From: Arthrobacter subterraneus
GTDB taxonomy: Bacteria > Actinomycetota > Actinomycetes > Actinomycetales > Micrococcaceae
Direction of reading: 5' to 3'
Assembly: GCF_900099735.1 (NCBI RefSeq)
Contig: NZ_FNDT01000004.1
Location: 62,001 to 126,000, forward strand
DNA: 64,000 nt
The translations under genes and the position numbers were made by a program. The stretch's first letter is position 1. The number at the start of each line of letters is the position of its first letter. The notes beneath the pieces were generated by a model, which was given only the letters and a program-made list of their open reading frames with translations, was not told the origin of the DNA and ran no database searches. Below are positions 46,274 through 54,505 of this stretch, in pieces.

Positions 46274-46296
46274 ATGGGAGTGTGACTCCCATCACT
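46274..46296. promoter_or_regulatory. CRP/GlxR-like site overlapping a second palindrome
   Basis: TGTGA-CTCCCA-TCACT at 46281-46296 fits the TGTGA-N6-TCACA consensus. It overlaps ATGGGAGT-GTG-ACTCCCAT (46274-46292), a perfect 8-bp inverted repeat with a 3-base centre. It lies about 62 bases upstream of the DUF485-actP start codon. Regulation by a cAMP-type activator is inference. Confidence 0.55.
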
Positions 46297-46341
46297 GTCC
46301 GCCACCGAGGAGCCCGCTGCCAAGCTCCAGGCCAGGCCCTT

Positions 46342-46395
46342 CGCTCAACGGACCCGGGCGTGCGATGAACGGCAGGCACCTGCGCTGAACGGTAG
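46342..46395. promoter_or_regulatory. Three phased direct repeats, LytTR-type candidate sites
   Basis: CGCTCAACGG (46342-46351), CGATGAACGG (46363-46372) and CGCTGAACGG (46383-46392) start 21 and 20 bases apart, about two helical turns. Direct repeats on one helix face are the usual binding sites of LytTR-domain response regulators. They lie between the divergent DUF485-actP and sensor-kinase genes. Confidence 0.6.
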
Positions 46396-46428
46396 CCGCA
46401 TGGTGCCGGTCATGACGCCTTGCACCGC

Positions 46429-46434
46429 TACTCT
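46429..46434 (+). promoter_or_regulatory. -10 element of the sensor kinase gene, leaderless
   Basis: TACTCT lies exactly 6 nt before the ATG at 46441. No ribosome site and no good -35 are visible, which would fit an activator-dependent, leaderless promoter. Confidence 0.5.
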
Positions 46435-46440
46435 TGACCC

Positions 46441-47634
46441 ATGCTCAGCCCCGCCGTCGACGTCACTCTTGTTGCCGCCGTCGTTCTTGTCACCCTCGTG
46501 GTGGTGGCGGTCCTGGGCTTCAGGTTTTCCCGTTCCTACCGGGATCTCGGTTCGGACGCCGACCGCGCCACCTACGCCACGCTGCACACTGTCGCCCTCG
46601 CCTCTGAGCATCTGCGGACGGGCCTGACGCCGAGCGGTGCGTCCAGGGCTGCACGCCACCTGCGGGGCCTGCTGCGCTGCCAGGCGCTGCTCATGACAGA
46701 CACCGGTGGCGTCCTGGCCTGGGACGGGACGGCACCGGAACCGGCGGACGCAATGCTCCTGGCCCGTGAGGTTCTCGCCAGCGGGCGCACCCAGATTTTC
46801 AAGCAGTCGCAACTGAAATCCGTAACCGGGCAGGGCAACGGACTCACCGAGGCCGTGATCGCACCGATCAGGGTCAACGGCAGGGTGGTAGGCACAGTCG
46901 GCGCCTTCGCGCTGTCGGTCAATGCAGGGCTGGTCCGCGCCACCAACGAGGTGGGCGCCTGGGTAGCCACCCAGGCCGAACTGGCGGAACTGGATTCGTC
47001 CCGGACCCAGCTCATGGAAGCCGAGGTCCGCGCGCTCCGGGCACAGATCAGCCCGCACTTCATCTACAACTCCCTGAACGCCATCGCCTCCTTCATCAAC
47101 ACGGACCCTGAACGCGCCCGCGAACTGGTCGTCGAGTTCGCGGACTTCACCCGCTACTCGTTCCGCAGGCACGGCGACTTCACCACGGTGGCCGAGGAAC
47201 TGAGGTCGATCGACCGGTATCTCCTGCTTGAACGGGCACGCTTCGGTGAGCGGTTGAAGGTCAGTCTCCAGATCGGCCCGGAGGTCCTCAGCACGGTGAT
47301 TCCCTTCCTCAGCCTGCAGCCGCTGGTGGAGAACGCGGTCCGTCACGGACTCGATTCGAAGGACGGGACAGGAAACATCACCATCACCGCACACGACGCC
47401 GGCGCCTACGCTGAGGTGACCGTCGAGGACGACGGCGTGGGGATGGATCCCGAACGGTTGCGCGCAGTCCTTGCCGGGCACGTGGACGGCGTGCATGTGG
47501 GACTGCGCAACGTCGACTCGAGGCTGCGCCAGGTCTACGGTGACGCCCACGGGCTCATCATCGACACGGCACCGGGCGCGGGTACGCTGATCACCCTGCG
47601 CATTCCGAAATCCCAGCCCGATCACCAGGCCTGA
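46441..47634 (+). CDS. LytS-like sensor histidine kinase with GAF domain
   Basis: 397-aa membrane kinase with a single N-terminal transmembrane segment (about 5-27), a GAF-like region (about 75-180), and the His_kinase domain with H206 in QISPHFIYNSLNAIASFIN, followed by the ATPase N-box LQPLVENAVRHGLDSK and G-box DDGVGMDPERL. It belongs to the LytS/YpdA type, which pairs with LytTR regulators; related systems sense pyruvate or similar metabolites. No obvious second membrane segment. The response regulator follows 62 bases downstream. Confidence 0.9.
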   Translation: MLSPAVDVTLVAAVVLVTLVVVAVLGFRFSRSYRDLGSDADRATYATLHTVALASEHLRTGLTPSGASRAARHLRGLLRCQALLMTDTGGVLAWDGTAPEPADAMLLAREVLASGRTQIFKQSQLKSVTGQGNGLTEAVIAPIRVNGRVVGTVGAFALSVNAGLVRATNEVGAWVATQAELAELDSSRTQLMEAEVRALRAQISPHFIYNSLNAIASFINTDPERARELVVEFADFTRYSFRRHGDFTTVAEELRSIDRYLLLERARFGERLKVSLQIGPEVLSTVIPFLSLQPLVENAVRHGLDSKDGTGNITITAHDAGAYAEVTVEDDGVGMDPERLRAVLAGHVDGVHVGLRNVDSRLRQVYGDAHGLIIDTAPGAGTLITLRIPKSQPDHQA

Positions 47635-47684
47635 GCGTCCGTGCCCGGTTGTGTCCCCGGGCAGGCCGGACGGTGAATTCCGCG

Positions 47685-47690
47685 TAATCT
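47685..47690 (+). promoter_or_regulatory. -10 element of the response regulator gene, leaderless
   Basis: TAATCT ends 6 nt before the ATG at 47697. It would give the regulator its own promoter within the kinase-regulator gap. Confidence 0.5.
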
Positions 47691-47696
47691 GGTTCC

Positions 47697-48416
47697 ATGG
47701 TCAACGTGGTCATCGTCGATGATGAGCTTCCGGCACTCGCGGAGCTGGGCTTTTTGCTGTCCCGGGATGCCCGCATCGACAGCATCCATCAGGCCTCCAG
47801 CGGCGCCGAGGCGCTCCGGATCCTGCAGAGCAACCCGATCGATGCGCTGTTCCTGGACATCCACATGCCCTCGCTCTCCGGGCTGGACATCGCCCGCGTC
47901 ATTTCCCGCTTCAGCCGTCCTCCCGCCGTCGTGTTTGTCACCGCGGACGAGGACCGGGCGCTGGAAGCGTTCGAGCTGCGCGCCGTGGACTACCTGCTCA
48001 AGCCGGTACGCACCGAGCGGCTCACCGAGTCGGTCCGGCGCATCTGTGAGCTGATGGAGGACGGCGCGGCCACACCGGAAATCATCACGGTGGACCAGGG
48101 CGGAATCAGCAAGATGATCCGCCGTGACGAAATCCGCTACGTTCAGGCGCAGGGGGACTACGCCCGGCTGCACACCGCGGAGGCCAGCTATCTCATCCGG
48201 ATTCCGCTCAATGACCTTGAGAGGCAGTGGGCCGACGCGGGGTTTGTGCGGACGCACCGCTCCTACCTTGTGGCGATGGACCAGGTGACCCAGGTGAAGC
48301 TGGCGACGGGCAAGGCGAGCGTGCTGGTCGGGGACGCTGAGCTGCCGGTCAGCCGGCGCCACCTGTCCGAGATCCGCGGCAAGCTTGAAGCCACGCGCCT
48401 CAGGCCCGGACAGTAA
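47697..48416 (+). CDS. LytTR-family response regulator
   Basis: 239-aa two-domain regulator. The receiver domain has D8 and D9, the phospho-acceptor D54 in LFLDIHMPS, and K102 in YLLKPVR. The C-terminal LytTR DNA-binding domain covers about residues 136-235 and recognises direct repeats. It probably binds the three repeats between the kinase and DUF485-actP genes. A small membrane protein gene starts four bases after its stop. It is likely a circuit for carbon-source uptake; ligand unknown. Confidence 0.9.
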   Translation: MVNVVIVDDELPALAELGFLLSRDARIDSIHQASSGAEALRILQSNPIDALFLDIHMPSLSGLDIARVISRFSRPPAVVFVTADEDRALEAFELRAVDYLLKPVRTERLTESVRRICELMEDGAATPEIITVDQGGISKMIRRDEIRYVQAQGDYARLHTAEASYLIRIPLNDLERQWADAGFVRTHRSYLVAMDQVTQVKLATGKASVLVGDAELPVSRRHLSEIRGKLEATRLRPGQ

Positions 48417-48420
48417 CACC

Positions 48421-48801
48421 GTGTCCGAACCTGTCCAGCGTCCCGAGCGTGTCCGGGTCACCGCCCCGCAATCCGCCGCCGGACCGGGAACAACCTATCC
48501 GGTGGCACGGGAGATGGCCGAGCAGTCCGACGTCGGTGAACTGTTTGTCCGCTCCCTCCTCCGTTCCCAGCTGAGGCTGGCCGTGGTGGTGGCGTCCGGC
48601 TTCCTGGTGATCCTCGTCGGCATTCCTGTTCTGTTCAGCGTGTTCCCGGTCATCCACTCCTGGACCGTCGCAAGCGTGCCCGTGCCCTGGCTGCTCCTCG
48701 GCCTCGGCATCTATCCCGTGGTGATCGGTTGCGCGGTGCTGTATGTGCGCAGCGCGGGGCGCATCGAACAGCGCTTCCGGGATCTGGTGGATGACCAGTG
48801 A
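48421..48801 (+). CDS. Small two-helix membrane protein, DUF485-like symporter partner
   Basis: 126-aa protein with two hydrophobic segments (about 52-73 and 83-106) in the same pattern as DUF485, and a basic C-terminal RSAGRIEQRFRDLVDDQ. It is not clearly homologous in sequence to the upstream DUF485 protein. The start is GTG at 48421, four bases after the regulator stop. Its stop overlaps the symporter start (GTGA). A partner role for the second symporter is inferred from position. Confidence 0.7.
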   Translation: MSEPVQRPERVRVTAPQSAAGPGTTYPVAREMAEQSDVGELFVRSLLRSQLRLAVVVASGFLVILVGIPVLFSVFPVIHSWTVASVPVPWLLLGLGIYPVVIGCAVLYVRSAGRIEQRFRDLVDDQ

Positions 48802-50273
48802 CGTTCCCCGAACTGAATCCCGCAGTCGGTTACGTTTCGCTCATCCTGGTGTCGCTCGCGACCGTCCTGATCGGCATCTACGGGCTCCGGATCTCCCGGA
48901 CTACCGGCGACTTCTATGTGGCATCGCGTACCGTCCGCCCCTGGTGGAATGCCTCCGCGATCGGCGGTGAGTACCTCTCGGCCGCGAGCTTCCTCGGGGT
49001 TGCCGGGCTGATCCTGCTCTCCGGCGTGGACGCGCTCTGGTTTCCCATCGGCTACACCGCCGGGTACCTCATGCTGCTGTTGTTCGTCGCCGCTCCCCTG
49101 CGGCGGTCGGGCGCGTACACCATCCCGGATTTCGCCGAAGCGCGCCTGGAGTCCCGGAACGTCCGCCGGGTAACCAGCCTGCTGGTGATCGCCGTGGGGT
49201 GGCTCTACATCGTTCCGCAGCTGCATGGGGCAGCCCTGACCGTCCGCATCACCACCGGCCTGCCGTCCTGGGTAGGGTCGGTCGCCGTCGTCGTTGTGGT
49301 CTGCCTGAGCGTCATCACCGGCGGCATGCGCTCCATCACCTTTGTCCAGGCGTTCCAGTACTGGCTGAAGCTGACGGCCCTGGCAGTGCCGGTGGTGTTC
49401 ATCCTGATCCAGCTGGCCGGCACCGGTGGGTCCATCACGGACAACGGCGCTGTCTTCGATTCCGGACTCAACACCACCGCTGATGCCTCGCTGTACCAGA
49501 ACATCTCGCTGGTCATCGCACTGCTCTTCGGCACGCTGGGCCTGCCCCACGTGCTGGTCCGTTTCTATACGAACCCGGACGGCGTCTCGGCCCGGCGCAC
49601 CACCCTGATAGTGCTGGGGCTGCTCTCGGTCTTCTACCTGTTCCCCACCCTGTACGGGGTCCTGGGCAGGATCCACACGCCGGAACTGGCCGTGCAGGGT
49701 GCAGCGGACGCCACCGTGCTGCTGTTGCCGAGCCGCATTTTCGACGGCGTGGGTGGGGACATTCTGTCCGCCTTCGTCACGGCCGGAGCATTCGCTGCGT
49801 TTCTTTCCACCTCCAGCGGCCTGGTGGTCTCGCTGGCCGGAGTGGTCAGCCAGGACTTTTTCCGGGCCAGCGTTTCAGGCTTCCGCTGGGCGGCGATCGT
49901 GTCGGCGCTCATTCCACTCGGTTTTGCCCTGCTGACGGACACACTCGCCCTGGCCGGCAGCGTGAGCATGGTGTTCGCCTTCACCGCCTCGACCATCTGC
50001 CCGCTGCTGGTGCTCGGCATCTGGTGGCGCGGGCTCACTGACGCCGGAGCGATTGCGGGCATGGTCTCAGGTGCGGTGTTGTGCGGCGGCTCGATTCTGC
50101 TCGCTGCCGCCCTGGGCATCGATCAGGCGCCGCAGTGGCTGAGGCTGCCCGCGCTCTGGACAGTCCCTGCCGCATTCGCGGTCACCGTGGCGGTATCGCG
50201 TTTCACCGCCGGGCGCAGGCCTTCGAGCGCCTCGCGGGTGCTCGCCCGGCTGCACACGCCGGAGCCTGCCTGA
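48798..50273 (+). CDS. Second sodium/solute symporter
   Basis: 491-aa symporter with about 13 transmembrane helices, distantly like ActP (FYVASRTVRPWWNASAIGGEYLSAASFLGVAGL near residues 40-70). Substrate unknown; an organic acid is likely. It is cotranscribed with the small membrane protein and the two-component system, so the kinase probably controls it. The start is GTG at 48798. Confidence 0.86.
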   Translation: MTFPELNPAVGYVSLILVSLATVLIGIYGLRISRTTGDFYVASRTVRPWWNASAIGGEYLSAASFLGVAGLILLSGVDALWFPIGYTAGYLMLLLFVAAPLRRSGAYTIPDFAEARLESRNVRRVTSLLVIAVGWLYIVPQLHGAALTVRITTGLPSWVGSVAVVVVVCLSVITGGMRSITFVQAFQYWLKLTALAVPVVFILIQLAGTGGSITDNGAVFDSGLNTTADASLYQNISLVIALLFGTLGLPHVLVRFYTNPDGVSARRTTLIVLGLLSVFYLFPTLYGVLGRIHTPELAVQGAADATVLLLPSRIFDGVGGDILSAFVTAGAFAAFLSTSSGLVVSLAGVVSQDFFRASVSGFRWAAIVSALIPLGFALLTDTLALAGSVSMVFAFTASTICPLLVLGIWWRGLTDAGAIAGMVSGAVLCGGSILLAAALGIDQAPQWLRLPALWTVPAAFAVTVAVSRFTAGRRPSSASRVLARLHTPEPA

Positions 50274-50292
50274 GCGCACGGGAGCGCACCGG

Positions 50293-50871
50293 TCAGTCGA
50301 TGGCCGCCATGAGCTCGACCACGCGGTCGAGGAACGCATCCACCTGGGTTTCCTCATAGCCGTCCTCGCCCACGGCCTCCCGGAACACTGCCCGGCGGAC
50401 CACGTCGACGCTGAGCGGCATGTCCCGCTCGAAGTAACCGAGTAGTTCGTCGCAGAGGGCGTCTACGTCATCAATGTCGTAGCTGGTTGCGTTCCTGCGC
50501 GACGGGCGGCGGAACCGCTCCCCCGGCGGCCGGTGCAGCCTGCCGCGCAGAACGGCGGAGATCCGCCCGATCTGCATGAGCCAGGCCTGCTCGCCGTTGG
50601 ACTCGATCAGCGCGTCCCGCTCCCGCTGGGCAAAGACATCCTCCAGACGGTCGAGGGCGGCGTCGACCGCACGCGGCTCGTAACCGCCCCGGGCCGGGTC
50701 GAAGGCCATGGTGCGCACGTCGGTGCTGGTGACGGCTTCGCCGTCGGTGCCGTCGGAGTTGTAGAAAGTGCGGGCCCGGGTCAGGAACCGGTCAACCTGC
50801 TTCGCGTTGTAGCCGTACTCCCGCCGGCCTACGCGGGCAAACGGCGAGCTGCCGTTGCGTGCTCCATCCAT
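50293..50871 (-). CDS. DivIVA-domain protein with repeated DivIVA-like segments
   Basis: 192-aa protein. Segments resembling DivIVA N-terminal motifs occur four times: FARVGRREYGYNAKQVDRFL, FDPARGGYEPRAVDAALDRL, ATSYDIDDVDALCDELL, and VFREAVGEDGYEETQVDAFL near the end. The ATG at 50871 is chosen; no strong ribosome site is visible. DivIVA-like proteins help with polar growth in Actinobacteria, but this one lacks the long coiled-coil tail, so its function is uncertain. Confidence 0.75.
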   Translation of the reverse strand: MDGARNGSSPFARVGRREYGYNAKQVDRFLTRARTFYNSDGTDGEAVTSTDVRTMAFDPARGGYEPRAVDAALDRLEDVFAQRERDALIESNGEQAWLMQIGRISAVLRGRLHRPPGERFRRPSRRNATSYDIDDVDALCDELLGYFERDMPLSVDVVRRAVFREAVGEDGYEETQVDAFLDRVVELMAAID

Positions 50872-50890
50872 GGGTGTGCGTTTCTCTTTT

Positions 50891-51877
50891 CTACAGGGTT
50901 CCGGGTACCAATGTAACCGACAGCAGGAAAGCAACCGGAGAAGCGAAAACAATCGAATCGAGCCGGTCCATGACGCCGCCGTGGCCGGGCAGGAGGCTGC
51001 TCATATCCTTCACGCCGAGCTCGCGCTTGATCATGGATTCTGCAAGGTCTCCGGCGGTGGCCGCCGCAACCACGGCAACGGCCAGGCAGATTCCCACCCA
51101 CCACGGCCGGTCCAGCAGGAACACCACCGCGAGGACTCCCACCAGCATGGCTCCCCCGATCGAACCGGCGAACCCTTCCCACGACTTCTTGGGGCTGATG
51201 CGGGGCGCCATGGCGTGCTTGCCGAAGAAGGCTCCGATCAGGTACCCGAAGGTGTCATTGGAAACCACGAGGAGGAGCAGGGTGGCCACCTTGAGCGCAC
51301 CGGAGGGTTCCTGCAGGAGCAGCATGGCGAAGCTGAGGAGGAACGGAACCCAGAGCAGCACGAAGGTGCCGGCCATGATGCTCCGTGCCGCATCCGGCGC
51401 GGGATCGAGGCTCCGCCAGAGCGCCAGCGCGGTCACCGAGACCACCGTCGCGAAGGCCAGCGCCTCGGGCCCGCCCAGATAGGCGGCGAACGGAAGTGCG
51501 ACGCCGGCCGCCAGGGCGGGCACGGTGGGCACCTTGATCTGGCGTACTTCGAGCGCCCTGCCGACTTCCCAGACCCCGACGACGCCGATCACGGTGGTCA
51601 GCGCGACGAAGGCCAGCGGCAAGAACAGCATTCCCACGAGCAGGGACACGAGCAGCGCCAGCCCGACCACGATGGCAGCCGGAAGGTTGCGCCCTGCCCG
51701 CGAGGTTTCGCCGGTCTTCGGGGACCGGGGACGACGCCTGAACAGGATCCCCGGGCCCTGCTTCGCTGCCTCGCGCAAAGCACGCCTGCCCGTAACGACG
51801 ACGCCGGCCGGCGCCTCGTGTGCAGCGTCAGCAGCAGGCGTGCGGCCAGCCTCTGAAGAAGGCTGGGTTTCGCTCAT
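50891..51877 (-). CDS. cdsA: Phosphatidate cytidylyltransferase CdsA
   Basis: 328-aa membrane enzyme making CDP-diacylglycerol from phosphatidate and CTP. Eight or more hydrophobic segments follow an Arg-rich N-terminus of about 60 residues. The C-terminal signature KRELGVKDMSSLLPGHGGVMDRLDS is complete. The start shares a base with the frr stop (TGATG). It feeds the pgsA-like synthase found further on in this window. Confidence 0.95.
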   Translation of the reverse strand: MSETQPSSEAGRTPAADAAHEAPAGVVVTGRRALREAAKQGPGILFRRRPRSPKTGETSRAGRNLPAAIVVGLALLVSLLVGMLFLPLAFVALTTVIGVVGVWEVGRALEVRQIKVPTVPALAAGVALPFAAYLGGPEALAFATVVSVTALALWRSLDPAPDAARSIMAGTFVLLWVPFLLSFAMLLLQEPSGALKVATLLLLVVSNDTFGYLIGAFFGKHAMAPRISPKKSWEGFAGSIGGAMLVGVLAVVFLLDRPWWVGICLAVAVVAAATAGDLAESMIKRELGVKDMSSLLPGHGGVMDRLDSIVFASPVAFLLSVTLVPGTL

Positions 51878-52434
51878 CAGACCTCGAGCAGCTCGGTTTC
51901 CTTGCGCTTGAGCATGTCATCGATGGTGTCCGTATGGGACTTGGTCCGGGCGTCGAGGTCCTTTTCGGCGCGCGCACCTTCGTCCTCGCCGGCGTCTCCG
52001 TCCTTCACGGCCTTGTCGATGCCGTCCTTGGCCTTGCGGCGGATGTTCCGGATCTGGATCTTGGCGTCCTCAGCCTTGCCGCGGACCAGCTTGACGTATT
52101 CCTTGCGCCGTTCCTCGGTCAGTTCGGGGAGCACCACGCGGATCACGTTGCCGTCATTGGACGGGTTGGCGCCGAGATCGGAATCACGGAGCGCCTTCTC
52201 GATCTCGCTCAGTGCGGAGCGGTCAAACGGGGTGATCAGGAGGGTCCGTGCTTCCGGGTTCTGGAAGGACGCCAGCTGCTGCAGCGGCGTGGGCGAGCCG
52301 TAGTAGTTGACGATGACCTTCGAGAACAGGGACGGGTTGGCGCGGCCGGTGCGTACGGTCGCGAAGTCTTCCTTTGCTGCCTCGACTGCCTTGTCCATGC
52401 GGGCTGTGGCGTCTGACATGGTCTCTTCGATCAC
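51877..52434 (-). CDS. frr: Ribosome recycling factor
   Basis: 185-aa factor that with EF-G splits post-termination ribosomes. It has [31 protein letters not shown] and [34 protein letters not shown]. The pyrH-frr-cdsA order is the usual one. The 109-base gap to pyrH shows no clear structure. Confidence 0.97.
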   Translation of the reverse strand: MIEETMSDATARMDKAVEAAKEDFATVRTGRANPSLFSKVIVNYYGSPTPLQQLASFQNPEARTLLITPFDRSALSEIEKALRDSDLGANPSNDGNVIRVVLPELTEERRKEYVKLVRGKAEDAKIQIRNIRRKAKDGIDKAVKDGDAGEDEGARAEKDLDARTKSHTDTIDDMLKRKETELLEV

Positions 52435-52543
52435 GATTTCTCCTTTGGTTCGAAATCCGCTGCTTTCAAGCGTCCGATTCAGTTGATAATCCTAGTTCAC
52501 AGCCGGGGTTCCGCTGGGACCGTCCAGCCGTTGCGCGCCGCGC

Positions 52544-53281
52544 TCAGGGGCTGACGATGGTACCGATCCGCTCACCCATGATGGCGCTGGTGACGTTGCC
52601 CTCGCCCTCCATGCCGAACACCACCATCGAGAGATTGTTGTCCTTGCACATGGTCATGGCGGTCTGGTCCATCACCCGGATGTCCTGGCGCAGGGCGTCG
52701 TCGTAGGACAGCGAGTCAAGCTTGCGCGCGGTCGCGTCCTTGTGCGGATCCGCCGTGTACACCCCGTCCACACCGCTCTTGGCCATCAGCACGACGTCGG
52801 CCCGGACTTCCAGCGCACGCTGGGCGGCGACGGTGTCGGTGGAGAAGTAGGGCAGGCCTGCTCCTGCACCGAAGATGACCACCCGGCCCTTTTCCAGGTG
52901 CCGGATGGCCCGCCGGGGAATGTAGGCCTCGGCGACCTGCCCCATGGTGATGGCGCTCTGGACACGGGTTTCGACGCCGGCCTGTTCCAGGAAGTCCTGC
53001 AGGGCCAGGCAGTTCATCACCGTGCCGAGCATCCCCATGTAGTCCGCACGTGAGCGGTCCATCCCGCTCTGGGACAGTTCGGCGCCGCGGAAGAAGTTCC
53101 CGCCGCCGACGACGATGGCGACCTCCACTTCGCCGACCGTCGCGGCGATCTGCTTCGCGATACCCCGCACCATTTCCGGGTCGACTCCGAGCTTGCCGCC
53201 GCCGAAGACCTCTCCGGAAAGCTTCAACAGCACCCGCCGGCGCGGGGATCCGCTGTTGCCTGCGTTGATGTGGTTGTCCAT
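52544..53281 (-). CDS. pyrH: UMP kinase
   Basis: 245-aa hexameric bacterial UMP kinase. The N-terminal [21 protein letters not shown], the GGGNFFRG substrate loop, and [16 protein letters not shown] are clear. GGGAGG sits four bases before the ATG at 53281. The upstream gap (53282-53550) has two hairpins at 53361-53398 and 53478-53509. Confidence 0.96.
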   Translation of the reverse strand: MDNHINAGNSGSPRRRVLLKLSGEVFGGGKLGVDPEMVRGIAKQIAATVGEVEVAIVVGGGNFFRGAELSQSGMDRSRADYMGMLGTVMNCLALQDFLEQAGVETRVQSAITMGQVAEAYIPRRAIRHLEKGRVVIFGAGAGLPYFSTDTVAAQRALEVRADVVLMAKSGVDGVYTADPHKDATARKLDSLSYDDALRQDIRVMDQTAMTMCKDNNLSMVVFGMEGEGNVTSAIMGERIGTIVSP

Positions 53282-53360
53282 GATGCCTCCCGGGCTGTTC
53301 TTGCATGAGTGTCGGTTGCGTCCCTGCGCTGATGAGTCAACGCAGCTGGAGTTGCTGTCT

Positions 53361-53398
53361 GTCCTGCCCCGGCCGCATTGCCGTCCGGCGGGCAGGAC
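53361..53398. terminator. Hairpin in the tsf-pyrH gap
   Basis: GTCCTGCCC (53361-53369) and GGGCAGGAC (53390-53398) pair over 9 bp with a GC-rich interior. It could belong to the pyrH leader or be a second terminator. Function is not clear. Confidence 0.45.
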
Positions 53399-53477
53399 CG
53401 TGGTCTGGTGGGTCGATCCTGGGTCTGATGGGGTCAGTCTTGCAGGTTTCCGGCGGCTTCCCCACGCCGGACATGGC

Positions 53478-53509
53478 GGAGGGGCGGCCACCGTGGCGAC
53501 CGCCCCTCC
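53478..53509 (-). terminator. Terminator candidate after tsf
   Basis: GGAGGGGCGG and CCGCCCCTCC arms (53478-53487 and 53500-53509) form a 10-bp stem with a 12-base loop, 41 bases after the tsf stop. No U tract. Confidence 0.65.
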
Positions 53510-53550
53510 ATCATCTCAAACAATCAGCGACCCGTGAGGATCACGTGTGC

Positions 53551-54387
53551 TCAGGCACCCACCCGGAAGCGGGCGAACTGCTTGGGCTCAACGCCGGCTT
53601 CCTTGAGGACCTGTGCAACGGACTTCTTGGCGTCCTTGGCGAACGCCTGGTCAACCAGCACGCCCTCCTTGAAGAAGCCGGTCAGGCGACCTTCGACGAT
53701 CTTGGTGAGAGCGGCTTCGGGCTTGCCCTCGGCGCGTGCGGTTTCGTCAGCAATGCGGCGTTCGGTTTCGACAAGCTCTGCCGGGACATCCTCGCGGGTG
53801 AGGTAGGTCGGCGAGTAGGCGGCGATGTGAACGGCGACGTCGTGCGCAGCCTCGGCTGCAGCCTCTCCGCTGCCTTCAACGGCGAAGAGGACGCCGACCT
53901 GCGCGGGCAGGTCCTTGGAGGTCTTGTGCAGGTACGCGTCAACGATTGCACCCTCGACGCGTGCAACGCGGCGGATGTCCACCTTTTCACCGAGCAGCGC
54001 ACCGGCTTCGATGACGTGCTCCGAGACAGGCTTGCCGTCAACGGAGTGCGCGAGCAGCGACTCCACGTCGGAGGCACCGGACTCGATGGCCGCAGCGAGT
54101 ACCTTGTTGGCGAACTCGATGAACGGCCCGGCCTTGGCGACGAAGTCGGTTTCACAGTTGACCTCAACCATGACGCCGACGTTGCCATCGACCCGGGCTG
54201 CCACGAGACCTTCAGCGGTTGAACGGCCTTCACGCTTGGTGGCGCCCTTCAGACCCTTGATGCGGATGAGCTCCATGGCCTTGTCGGCATCGCCGTTGGC
54301 CTCGTCGAGAGCCTTCTTCACGTCCATCATTCCGGCGCCGGTCCGCTCGCGGAGAGCCTTGATGTCAGCGGCAGTGTAGTTTGCCAT
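53551..54387 (-). CDS. tsf: Elongation factor Ts
   Basis: 278-aa guanine-nucleotide exchange factor for EF-Tu. RTGAGMMDVKKALDEANGD is the EF-Ts signature, and the N-terminal ADIKALR region and dimerisation core are complete. Follows rpsB, separated by a strong hairpin, as is standard. Confidence 0.97.
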   Translation of the reverse strand: MANYTAADIKALRERTGAGMMDVKKALDEANGDADKAMELIRIKGLKGATKREGRSTAEGLVAARVDGNVGVMVEVNCETDFVAKAGPFIEFANKVLAAAIESGASDVESLLAHSVDGKPVSEHVIEAGALLGEKVDIRRVARVEGAIVDAYLHKTSKDLPAQVGVLFAVEGSGEAAAEAAHDVAVHIAAYSPTYLTREDVPAELVETERRIADETARAEGKPEAALTKIVEGRLTGFFKEGVLVDQAFAKDAKKSVAQVLKEAGVEPKQFARFRVGA

Positions 54388-54462
54388 TTGAACTCCTCAG
54401 ATGTGGTTTTCTCGTCAAGCTAATGTGAGTAAAAGTTCTCCGGACCAGATGTCCGGCACAAG

Positions 54463-54499
54463 CGAAAGGGTGCGGGCTTTGGAGTCCCGCACCCTTTCG
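54463..54499 (-). terminator. Attenuator hairpin between rpsB and tsf
   Basis: A perfect 14-bp stem (54463-54476 and 54486-54499) with a 9-base loop sits just after rpsB. Such an rpsB-tsf attenuator is common in bacteria and makes less tsf than rpsB. Confidence 0.75.
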
Positions 54500-54505
54500 A
54501 TGAAA

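Noticed and set aside
46345-47625. 426-codon minus-strand frame opposite the sensor kinase
   Set aside because: Covers the kinase with H206 and the ATPase boxes; the antisense product has no domains.
48711-49676. 321-codon minus-strand frame opposite the second symporter
   Set aside because: Antisense of transmembrane helices; charged, Gln/Asp-rich composition as expected from such inversion.
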